Positions 1 to 5,245 of a stretch of DNA of 6,470 nucleotides are shown piece after piece. The notes under the pieces are model-generated. The model searched no databases. It was given only the letters and a program-made list of their open reading frames with translations, and was not told the origin of the DNA. The position numbers were made by a program, and so were the translations under genes. The DNA is taken from positions 1 to 6,470 of the forward strand of contig JAIFNK010000313.1 of the NCBI GenBank assembly GCA_020047775.1. Direction: 5' to 3'. Source of the DNA: Akkermansia sp. (GTDB lineage: Bacteria; Verrucomicrobiota; Verrucomicrobiia; Verrucomicrobiales; Akkermansiaceae). Positions within the stretch are counted from its first letter, which is position 1. Each line of letters opens with the position of its first letter.

Positions 1-531
1 GATGGTCTGGCTCTGGACGGGATCGCGTTTATCCTTGTTGATGGCTTCGTAGGATTTTGCGAGTTCCACGAGTTTCTCGCGGCCGGGCTCGATGTCGGCG
101 TAGCTGTAGCGGTCGCGCTTGCCGCGGGTTTTCACGCCGATGGCTTCGAGCACGGAGGAATTGTCGATGCGGAAGGTGGGCAGGTTCACGGAGAGCTGCG
201 GACGGAAGAGGGTGTCCATCAGCCAGGCGGTCGGCTTGATTTTGAATTCCTTGCCGCCGGCACCTTCGACTTTCATCGAACGCGCGCCGTGCAGTCCTAA
301 CATCGTGAATCCGGCGAACGACGAAAGCGGTTTGATGCGGCCGCCGTTCTGGACAGGGATGGTTTCGGCGACTGTTAGCGTTTCCTGATCCCATGGCGTG
401 TAGCCCTCGACCTTGCGGACCTCGCCCTTGGGCATGTTGTCCATGACCACGTTTGAGAACACGGCGACGAGCAAGAGCATCGCAAGCCCGGCGGCGATCC
501 AGCGCCCGATTTTGGAAGATGAGTTAGACAT
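1..531 (-). CDS. ccsA: Cytochrome c biogenesis protein CcsA-type, N-terminal part (cut by window edge)
   Basis: This frame is open for 177 codons from an ATG at 531 and runs off the left edge with no stop, so the gene is partial. The visible protein has a short polar start, one membrane segment at about residues 11-29, then a soluble region. That region contains IPVQNGGRIKPLSSFA at 58-73, which resembles the 'vqdGGRvkPldtfA' signature that I associate with the N-terminal extension of CcsA proteins in Planctomycetota, Verrucomicrobiota and Bacteroidota. In System II cytochrome c maturation, CcsA works with ResB/CcsB to carry heme out and ligate it to CxxCH apocytochromes. The tryptophan-rich WWD heme-binding loop and the multi-pass CcsA domain would lie outside the window, so they are inferred, not seen. 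The identity is strongly supported by the resB-like gene directly upstream, whose stop overlaps this start by 8 nt. The start has no Shine-Dalgarno sequence, which fits coupling to resB translation. Confidence 0.8.
   Translation of the reverse strand, partial: MSNSSSKIGRWIAAGLAMLLLVAVFSNVVMDNMPKGEVRKVEGYTPWDQETLTVAETIPVQNGGRIKPLSSFAGFTMLGLHGARSMKVEGAGGKEFKIKPTAWLMDTLFRPQLSVNLPTFRIDNSSVLEAIGVKTRGKRDRYSYADIEPGREKLVELAKSYEAINKDKRDPVQSQTI
524..531 (-). other. Overlapping stop and start of resB and ccsA
   Basis: On the minus strand these eight bases read ATGTCTAA. The ATG (531-529) opens ccsA and the TAA (526-524) closes resB in another frame. No purine-rich ribosome site precedes the ATG (the preceding bases are AAGAAACGCC), so ribosomes finishing resB probably re-initiate on ccsA. 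This would keep the two synthase subunits at matched levels. The overlap is read directly; the coupling is inferred. Confidence 0.85.
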
Positions 532-1756
532 GGCGTTTCTTGCGTGAGCCTGCGGCGAGGAAGGTTCCGAGTTTGATCAGGAAGGTGACGGCCATTCCGA
601 AGGTGACGATCCAGAGACTGTATTCCGGCCACTTGTCGGCGGGGTTTCTGACGATTTCAAAAACCGAATACATCTTGTCGCCGGGGCCGGCGCCGGGCGG
701 GCCGTAGCTGGCTTGGAAAAACGTCAGCCCTTCGTAGCGCATCGGTTCATTCATCTGGATGGTGACCTTGGCCTCGCCGCCGTTCTCGATGCGGGTCACG
801 TTGCTGACGAACTTCGCCGGCCGCATGGTGCCGGGGTGGAAGGCGGCGGTGAACTTGTCGAGCCTGAGTGTGAAAGGCATGGGCCACAGCCGCTTGCGCA
901 TGTCCACGGCGAAGACGCGGTCGTCGAGACGATAGGAAAACGGATGGAAGCTGGCACCTGCGAGGATGAACGGATCCGACTTGGTGCCGTCGCGCTGGAG
1001 GATCCGCGCATAACAACCGGCGGTGAAGCGCTCGGCTTCCTCGGCTTTGGCGGGTTTGGGTTTTTCCATCAGGAAATAACCATCGGCGATGAATTGCTGG
1101 CGGTCCGGCGCGCGCTCGCTGGCGGAGACGGGCACGGTGTTTTTCAGATAACCGGTGAGCTCGATGTCGAAGGGCATGTCCGGCATCCGGAAAACGCGGG
1201 ATTTCGCGCCCTCCAGATCCTCGATGTCCTTGCCGCGGATGACGTGCACGGTTCCAGCCTTGCCGTCCTTGATCTCGGAGACCTCGACGACGTATTCGAA
1301 ATAATCCTCCGCCGCGTTGCTGGAGTCGCCTTGGCCGACGGCCATGTTGCCGCGCTCGGAGAAATGATGCGACACGCCGCCGCCCGCGAGCATGAAGATA
1401 ATGCCGAAGTGGGCGATGAGGTTTCCATAGTGCCGCCATCCTTTCCGAATGCGGATGATACCGCCGAGGATGAGGTTGAGCAGCAGCACGGCGCACACCC
1501 AGTAGCCGCCGGGCAGCGGCAGCGGGACCATCTTGCCGTTGATCTCGGGCAGAAGGAAAACCGACTTCCAGTCGAAATACTTCGTCAGCGTCGGATAGAG
1601 TCCGTTGTCGATCTGTTCCAGCGTGGCGAACCATGTGAGCAGCCCGAGCAGCAGCATGGTGATGGTCGCAAGGCCGAACCCGGAGAGCACATCGAAGATT
1701 TTTCCCGGGAGTGAACGGGGAGCTTTGGAGTAGGTCTGCGTGTCAGAGGGTTCCAT
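524..1756 (-). CDS. resB: ResB-like cytochrome c biogenesis protein
   Basis: The product is 410 residues from the ATG at 1756. An in-frame TTG two codons upstream (1762) is possible but less likely; neither start has a clear Shine-Dalgarno sequence. Three membrane segments lie near the N-terminus (about residues 26-45, 85-102, 111-128). A large domain of about 250 residues, presumably extracytoplasmic, follows, and a last membrane segment lies at about 381-401. This is the ResB/CcsB topology. Family-like features are the histidine-bearing third segment (HYGNLIAHFG, 109-118), a following HH pair (130-131), and GLTFFQASYG (343-352), which matches the conserved 'G..lyQssyg' strand of ResB proteins. 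ResB and CcsA together form the System II heme transport and cytochrome c synthase complex in the cytoplasmic membrane. The protein is in the usual size range and appears intact. The gene is followed directly by ccsA with an 8-nt overlap and preceded by a lipoprotein gene 42 bp away. Confidence 0.88.
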   Translation of the reverse strand: MEPSDTQTYSKAPRSLPGKIFDVLSGFGLATITMLLLGLLTWFATLEQIDNGLYPTLTKYFDWKSVFLLPEINGKMVPLPLPGGYWVCAVLLLNLILGGIIRIRKGWRHYGNLIAHFGIIFMLAGGGVSHHFSERGNMAVGQGDSSNAAEDYFEYVVEVSEIKDGKAGTVHVIRGKDIEDLEGAKSRVFRMPDMPFDIELTGYLKNTVPVSASERAPDRQQFIADGYFLMEKPKPAKAEEAERFTAGCYARILQRDGTKSDPFILAGASFHPFSYRLDDRVFAVDMRKRLWPMPFTLRLDKFTAAFHPGTMRPAKFVSNVTRIENGGEAKVTIQMNEPMRYEGLTFFQASYGPPGAGPGDKMYSVFEIVRNPADKWPEYSLWIVTFGMAVTFLIKLGTFLAAGSRKKRHV

Positions 1757-1798
1757 GATCAAATAGGCGGGTCGCTGTTACGAAATTTTTCAAGGCAA

Positions 1799-2386
1799 TC
1801 ATTCAGCCATGCGCAGACTCTTGACGTAAGTTTCAAGCACGGGTTTCGCGGCTTCCACCTCCGCCTTGGGACCTACCATTTTCACCGTGAGGATTTGGCC
1901 GCCGACCGAGGCGACCACTCCGGCCAGCCCGAATCCGGGCTTGGGCGGCGAGCCCATGCCACTCGCGTATTCACCCTCCGCCGTCACGAAAACTCCGGCG
2001 GCTCCGGCCAGGGTGACGGTGGGAATTTTTTCCAGCGCCGCCTGGTCGAGGGGATCCGTGCCGAACTGCTTGAGCCAGCGGTTCACGTTGTCCAAGACGG
2101 ATCCCTGGGAAATGGACACCCAGACCTCGCCCATTCCGCTCTCGCCGAAGCGGTAGTTCAGCAGGCGGAATTGCGATGCCGGCAGCGCCAGCCAACCCAC
2201 CGGAGTTTCCGCCTTCACCGGACTCGGTTTGGCATCGCGGAACCGCTCGTCGCTGGTCGCGAAAAGCTTCGGGGCCAAATCGCGGGTCGTCGCTGTGCGC
2301 GTTTCGGTCACGGTGATTTCCTTTTTCTCCTCACAGGAAAAAAAGGTCATCACGCAGGCAAACAGGAAGGCGGCTCGGCATTTCAT
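1799..2386 (-). CDS. Putative lipoprotein of unknown function upstream of resB
   Basis: The product is 195 residues from the ATG at 2386, which places a signal peptide exactly at the N-terminus. There is a positive start (K2, R4), a hydrophobic stretch at 5-17 and FFSC at 15-18, so Cys18 is the likely lipidated residue. The lipobox is not ideal (Phe at -3). An upstream in-frame TTG (2422) would put 12 residues before the signal and is rejected. A GGAGG lies 19 nt before the ATG, too far for a normal ribosome site. The mature domain (about 60-193) contains PVGWLALP (62-69), NVNRWLKQFG (100-109) and a C-terminal LTVKMVGP...VLETYVKSLRM stretch (166-193). This pattern recalls uncharacterised planctomycete and verrucomicrobial proteins with an 'NvNRWrgQ' motif, and perhaps a PsbP/Mog1-like fold; both are recollections, not search results. 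There is no CxxCH heme motif. Its position 42 bp before resB suggests co-transcription and possibly a role in the cell envelope or cytochrome maturation. No function can be assigned. Confidence 0.75.
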   Translation of the reverse strand: MKCRAAFLFACVMTFFSCEEKKEITVTETRTATTRDLAPKLFATSDERFRDAKPSPVKAETPVGWLALPASQFRLLNYRFGESGMGEVWVSISQGSVLDNVNRWLKQFGTDPLDQAALEKIPTVTLAGAAGVFVTAEGEYASGMGSPPKPGFGLAGVVASVGGQILTVKMVGPKAEVEAAKPVLETYVKSLRMAE

Positions 2387-2446
2387 GCAAGCGGCGATAA
2401 GCCCGCCTCCAGCACCGCGCAAGTGGAAACGGGGCTTCGACTGCTA

Positions 2447-3472
2447 TCAATCGAGCGAGAAAAGCTCAGTGTGGCCCGGAGCCTTTTTCACGACCACCGG
2501 TTCTTGCCCGGTGGAATCGACCACTTCTTCGGCGACTGCTGGCTTTTCATCCGGAGCATCGGGAGCTTCTTCGACGATCGCGGAAGTCTCTTCGACGATC
2601 GCGGAAGTCTCTTCAACGATCACGGAAGCCTCTTCAACGACCACGGGAGCCTCTTCAACGACCACGGGAGCCTCTTCAACGACCACGGGAGCTTCCAGCA
2701 CGGCGACCGCCGACTCGGCGACAATGGCGGGTGCTTCTCTCTGGCGGTTCATCTCCGACAGGCGGATGACTTCCGCCTTCGCGGCGGCAATGCGGTTGGA
2801 ATCCCCCACCGGGCCAATTTTCTTGGAAACCTTGGCCGGGTGCGTTGGATCGCTCAAATCCGCGAGTTTGGCTTCCGCCTTTTCCAGCGCCTCGACGGCG
2901 GCGGCCTCGCGTTTTCTCATTTCACCGGCAAAGCGGGTGGAAACGGCGACGGACTCGCGAAGACGCTCGATCTCCGCGTTGAGCTCGGTGCTGTCGTCCG
3001 GGCGGTTCTGTAGGATGGCGAGTTGTTCGCGGGTTTTGGAAAGTTCGTTTTCGAGGGCGAAGCTGCGGTCTTTCTGGGATTTTTCGCCGTCGTTGAGACG
3101 AGCGTTGAGATGCTTGATCGTGTCTTGGGCTTTTTTCAGATCGATCTCGACGGAGGACATACGCCGGGTTTCGGTTTCGAGTGCTTTGCGGGCGGTTTCG
3201 AGTTCTGCGACGGTGCTTTCGTGGGTGGCCTTGGGGACGGACGCGGACTGGAGGGATTCCAAGTCGGCTTTGAGCGCCTTGCACGCGGCCTTGGACTTTT
3301 CGAGGGCACCTTCCAGGTTTTTCGCCCGATCGGGCTGGGCCTTTTCACCGGATGGGGTGGCCTTGGCAGGGGCGGGCTTGTGGGTCAGGCCGCGGAGGGT
3401 CCAGCCGAGGAAGGCGGCCACGGCCGAAATGATGGCGATGTGCGGAAGAACTTTGGAAAGGGTCTCGATCAT
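2447..3472 (-). CDS. Membrane-anchored coiled-coil protein with VVVEEAP-type heptapeptide repeats
   Basis: The product is 341 residues from an ATG at 3472 and I do not recognise it as a named family. One membrane segment lies at about residues 8-25. Next comes a short Pro/Ala/Lys linker (32-48), a long Lys/Glu/Ala/Leu-rich stretch (about 50-205) that should form a coiled coil, and a short segment around KKIGPVGDSN (217-226). A tandem heptapeptide repeat follows (about 256-304, units such as VVVEEAP and AIVEETS), then an acidic tail. Positive charges are denser after the membrane segment (R27, K32, K37) than before it, so the positive-inside rule weakly favours a cytoplasmic C-terminal part. 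However, Glu/Pro/Val repeats behind an N-terminal anchor also recall periplasm-spanning proteins such as TonB, so the orientation is open. No catalytic motif is visible. The gene ends in tandem stops TGA TAG, and the lipoprotein start follows after 60 bp. It has no Shine-Dalgarno sequence. A scaffold or spacer role is inference only. Confidence 0.72.
   Translation of the reverse strand: MIETLSKVLPHIAIISAVAAFLGWTLRGLTHKPAPAKATPSGEKAQPDRAKNLEGALEKSKAACKALKADLESLQSASVPKATHESTVAELETARKALETETRRMSSVEIDLKKAQDTIKHLNARLNDGEKSQKDRSFALENELSKTREQLAILQNRPDDSTELNAEIERLRESVAVSTRFAGEMRKREAAAVEALEKAEAKLADLSDPTHPAKVSKKIGPVGDSNRIAAAKAEVIRLSEMNRQREAPAIVAESAVAVLEAPVVVEEAPVVVEEAPVVVEEASVIVEETSAIVEETSAIVEEAPDAPDEKPAVAEEVVDSTGQEPVVVKKAPGHTELFSLD
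2561..2707 (-). repeat. 21-bp in-frame tandem repeat (minisatellite), six good units plus a degenerate seventh
   Basis: Units start at 2561, 2582, 2603, 2624, 2645, 2666 and 2687 (degenerate). On the plus strand the consensus is close to ggRagcctcttcaacgaccac. Units 2645-2665 and 2666-2686 are identical and 2624-2644 differs by one base, so part of the array arose recently by duplication. Each unit encodes seven residues (VVVEEAP, VIVEETS, AIVEETS) of the coiled-coil protein, so a change in copy number would keep the reading frame. There are no unique spacers, so it is not a CRISPR array. Confidence 0.95.
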
Positions 3473-3507
3473 AAACTGTGTGGTAGGTGTCCGCGTGGAA
3501 TCGCGTG

Positions 3508-3523
3508 CCGCGACCTATCGCGG
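3508..3523. repeat. Short perfect inverted repeat upstream of the coiled-coil gene
   Basis: ccgcga (3508-3513) and tcgcgg (3518-3523) form a perfect 6-bp stem around a 4-base loop. There is no T-run on either strand, so it is not a typical terminator. On the minus strand it overlaps the candidate -10 element at 3517-3512 and lies about 35 bp before the ATG at 3472. It could be an operator or an RNA hairpin, or a chance feature of GC-rich DNA. Confidence 0.35.
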
Positions 3524-3540
3524 GATGCGGCGGCGGTCAA
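3512..3540 (-). promoter_or_regulatory. Candidate sigma70-type promoter for the coiled-coil/lipoprotein/resB/ccsA group
   Basis: On the minus strand TTGACC (3540-3535) matches the -35 consensus at five of six bases. A 17-nt spacer then leads to TAGGTC (3517-3512), a poor -10 match. The element lies in the 167-bp gap between the RNase-like gene and the coiled-coil gene and would give a leader of about 30 nt. A similar TTGAC element with the same spacing precedes the RNase-like gene, which adds modest support. The weak -10 is the main doubt. Confidence 0.3.
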
Positions 3541-3639
3541 CTTCATTGCCATGAGGAATTCATCGGGCCTGGCCACCGTGATCGTGAACTTCGTGCTCAC
3601 GAGGCGGCTCAAGCCAGGTTTTCCGGCGAAGTCGGGCGG

Positions 3640-5001
3640 CTAGATTTCGTATTCAACACCGGGCTCGGGCACGATGACCTCGGTGTCGGGCAAGCGGCGT
3701 TTGATTTCCTGGCTGAACCAAGCCACCGCGCCATCGTCGCCGTGGACGAGGAAGGCTTTTTTCGGGGCGACCTTGATGATGAAGTCCAAGATGGCATCGC
3801 GCGTGGAATGGCCGCTGAAGTCGAAGATGCGCATCTCGCAATTGAGCGGCACGGGCGGAAATGCGGAGTCCAGCACCACCATATCGCCGGGCTTGGCGAG
3901 GCGGATTTTACCACCGGGTGTCTCCGGATCCGCATAGCCAACGAAAAACAGGCCGTGTTTCGCGTTTTCCAGCACTCCCTGGCGGGCGAAGTTGTTTGAG
4001 ACGGTCTTCTCCGACATCATGCCGCTGGAGAGCGCGTAAATGCAGCCCGGGTGGAAGGGAATCGGGCCTTTGCGCTTTTTGCTGCCTGCCTCGAGTTCCA
4101 TGTCCTTGAGGAACCGGAAATTCGGCAAATGGCGGCGCGAGTGGGCGCTGAAACGGTCATAAACCTGAGTCATTTTCGTGCTCAACCCGCCGATGTAGAT
4201 CGGGGTGCGCTTGGGAATCAGCCCCTCCTTTTTGAAGCGGTGGAGCATGCCAAGCACCTCTTGGGTTTTACCCATGGCGAAAACCGGGATCAGCACCGAG
4301 CCCTTGCGCTCGATCACGCCTCTGATGGCGGCCGCAAATTCGTCTTCTTCGGTCGGCCGGCTGTATTTCGGGTCGCGCGCCTGCTCGCCGCGGGTGGTTT
4401 CCACGATCAGCGCATCCACGGTGGTTTCCGGGAACATCGCGCCTTTTTGCAGCGTGCTGTGCTCGAAATTCACGTCTCCCGTGTAGAAAACCTTTTTCCC
4501 CTCACCCTCGATTGTCACGCCCACGGACCCGAGAATGTGCCCCGCGTCGTGGAAAGTGGCGCGCATCGAGCCCGCCGGATCCAAGTCGAACGGTCGCTCG
4601 ACGTGACGGGTTTCGAAGTCGTTTTCGATGTCGTCCAACTCGCGGTGTTCAAAAAGCGGATATTCCGCGATGCCATGCTCGATGCGTTTCGACTGCATGA
4701 CGTTCACCGAGTTATGAAGCATGGCGCTGGCGAGCCCGGCCGTTTCCGGCGACAGGAACACCTTCGCCTGCGATTGGTTCTGAAGGAAAACCGGCAAGGT
4801 TCCCACGTGGTCGAGGTGGGAATGGGTGATGATAATCGAATCCGCAGTGCCAGGCTCGAGAAACTCGTAATGAGGAATGGCCTCCGCTCCTTCGTGTTTC
4901 GGGTGCATCCCCGCATCCAGCACGACCTTCGCGGTCTTGGTTTTAAGCAGGTAGGAATTCGCACCGATACCGGCGTGGCGACAGAGACTTTTGAATATCA
5001 T
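3640..5001 (-). CDS. Beta-CASP metallo-beta-lactamase RNase-like protein (CPSF73/YSH1-type)
   Basis: The product is 453 residues from an ATG at 5001. It carries the metallo-beta-lactamase set: HSHLDH (60-65), HDAGHILGS (151-159, ligand H155), YTGD (173-176, ligand D176) and a late VHGD (419-422, H420). The beta-CASP motifs are present: motif A as VETTRG (200-205, acidic E201), motif B as PVFAMGKTQEVL (239-250) and motif C as SGHSTRD (396-402, H398). The architecture and length fit the CPSF73-like exonuclease/endonuclease family (COG1236), which includes Thermus TTHA0252 and archaeal and eukaryotic mRNA 3'-end nucleases. The expected role is zinc-dependent cytoplasmic RNA cleavage or decay. 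All metal ligands are present, so it is probably active. Motif A has Arg where Tyr is usual (ESTYG) and motif B has GK where GR is common. No signal peptide or extra RNA-binding domain is seen. There is no Shine-Dalgarno sequence; a TTGACA element lies upstream. It diverges from the flavoprotein gene. Confidence 0.9.
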   Translation of the reverse strand: MIFKSLCRHAGIGANSYLLKTKTAKVVLDAGMHPKHEGAEAIPHYEFLEPGTADSIIITHSHLDHVGTLPVFLQNQSQAKVFLSPETAGLASAMLHNSVNVMQSKRIEHGIAEYPLFEHRELDDIENDFETRHVERPFDLDPAGSMRATFHDAGHILGSVGVTIEGEGKKVFYTGDVNFEHSTLQKGAMFPETTVDALIVETTRGEQARDPKYSRPTEEDEFAAAIRGVIERKGSVLIPVFAMGKTQEVLGMLHRFKKEGLIPKRTPIYIGGLSTKMTQVYDRFSAHSRRHLPNFRFLKDMELEAGSKKRKGPIPFHPGCIYALSSGMMSEKTVSNNFARQGVLENAKHGLFFVGYADPETPGGKIRLAKPGDMVVLDSAFPPVPLNCEMRIFDFSGHSTRDAILDFIIKVAPKKAFLVHGDDGAVAWFSQEIKRRLPDTEVIVPEPGVEYEI

Positions 5002-5030
5002 AGGGAAAGCTGGAAACGGGAGGCGGCCGG

Positions 5031-5059
5031 ACCATGGGGGCGATGTGCGCCGCTGTCAA
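5031..5059 (-). promoter_or_regulatory. Candidate promoter for the RNase-like gene
   Basis: On the minus strand TTGACA (5059-5054) is a perfect -35 consensus. A 17-nt spacer leads to CATGGT (5036-5031), which matches TATAAT at only three positions. The predicted transcript start would lie about 23 nt before the ATG at 5001. The perfect -35 and its place in a divergent intergenic region support it; the -10 is weak. Confidence 0.4.
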
Positions 5060-5069
5060 CCCACCCCCG

Positions 5070-5108
5070 CGAAACCGGGACCACACGCGCCCCCGGGTGT
5101 GGTTTTCG
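5070..5108. repeat. Imperfect inverted repeat in the divergent intergenic region
   Basis: accacac (5080-5086) pairs perfectly with gtgtggt (5097-5103) around a 10-base loop. The pairing continues outward as cgaaa (5070-5074) with tttcg (5104-5108) after a 5-base bulge, ccggg (5075-5079). The bulge is itself complementary to cccgg (5092-5096), so two foldings compete. The right arm is followed by TTTT (5103-5106) on the plus strand. It sits about 11 bp upstream of the TTGACA of the RNase-like gene and upstream of the flavoprotein gene. It may be a regulator site for the divergent pair or a weak terminator-like hairpin; the sequence alone does not decide. Confidence 0.5.
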
Positions 5109-5208
5109 GCACCCTCTCTGAAAACATTCGTTTGCCCCCCGGACCGCTTCCACCGCAGCTCACGCCCGCCATGGCGCGAGCGCGCGCCAACCCGCGCCAC
5201 AATCACCG

Positions 5209-5236
5209 CTGGCAAAAAAACCGCCATCCCCATAAC
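5209..5236 (+). promoter_or_regulatory. Candidate promoter for the flavoprotein gene, possibly giving a leaderless mRNA
   Basis: CTGGCA (5209-5214), a 16-nt spacer and CATAAC (5231-5236) each match the sigma70 consensus at four of six bases. Transcription would start near 5243, only a few bases before the GTG at 5246. No ribosome site precedes that GTG, which agrees with a leaderless or nearly leaderless message. A rival reading, TTGCCC at 5132-5137 with a poor -10 near 5155-5160, would serve the alternative ATG at 5171. Confidence 0.25.
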
Positions 5237-5245
5237 CTGCCGCCC

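Larger units (their letters stand above)
3469..3612 (-). other. Possible small ORF between the RNase-like and coiled-coil genes
   Basis: After the TAG that ends the RNase-like gene, the same frame stays open for 56 more codons and closes with TGA at 3471-3469. That stop overlaps the ATG of the coiled-coil gene as ATGA. Possible starts inside it are TTG at 3612 (47 residues) and ATG at 3552 (27 residues, starting MAMKLT). The first two thirds have GC-rich third positions like the neighbouring genes; the last third (rich in Arg, His and Pro) does not look coding. There is no ribosome site. The ATGA overlap is the only strong point for it, and a chance open frame is more likely. Confidence 0.15.

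Noticed and set aside
713..1714. Long plus-strand open frame of 333 codons opposite resB
   Set aside because: It is the mirror of a convincing ResB protein. Its composition (rich in His, Gly, Glu and Asp) and lack of any family motif fit an antisense shadow caused by high GC at third codon positions.
2387..2422. Upstream TTG start (2422) for the lipoprotein
   Set aside because: It would place 12 residues before the signal peptide and break its N-terminal position; the ATG at 2386 gives a normal lipoprotein signal.
2561..2707. Tandem repeats as a CRISPR array
   Set aside because: The 21-bp units are directly adjacent with no spacers, lie inside a coding frame and have no cas genes nearby.
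1895..3554. Plus-strand open frames of 372 and 441 codons crossing the lipoprotein and coiled-coil genes, with their own repeats (SLFNDHG, ASSTTTG)
   Set aside because: They span two minus-strand genes and the gap between them. Their repeats are just other frames of the 21-bp array, and they show no family motif or sensible start.
3551..3643. Plus-strand 30-codon frame starting MRNSSGLATV and ending across the RNase-like gene's stop
   Set aside because: It has no ribosome site or promoter, and its third positions mirror the minus-strand frame, so its coding-like look is shared by both strands.
5070..5108. Inverted repeat as a true intrinsic terminator
   Set aside because: The T-run is only four bases long and both flanking genes read away from this site, so no transcript clearly needs to end here.
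4051..5121. Plus-strand open frame of 356 codons opposite the RNase-like gene
   Set aside because: The opposite strand carries every expected MBL and beta-CASP motif. This frame is His/Arg-rich without domains.
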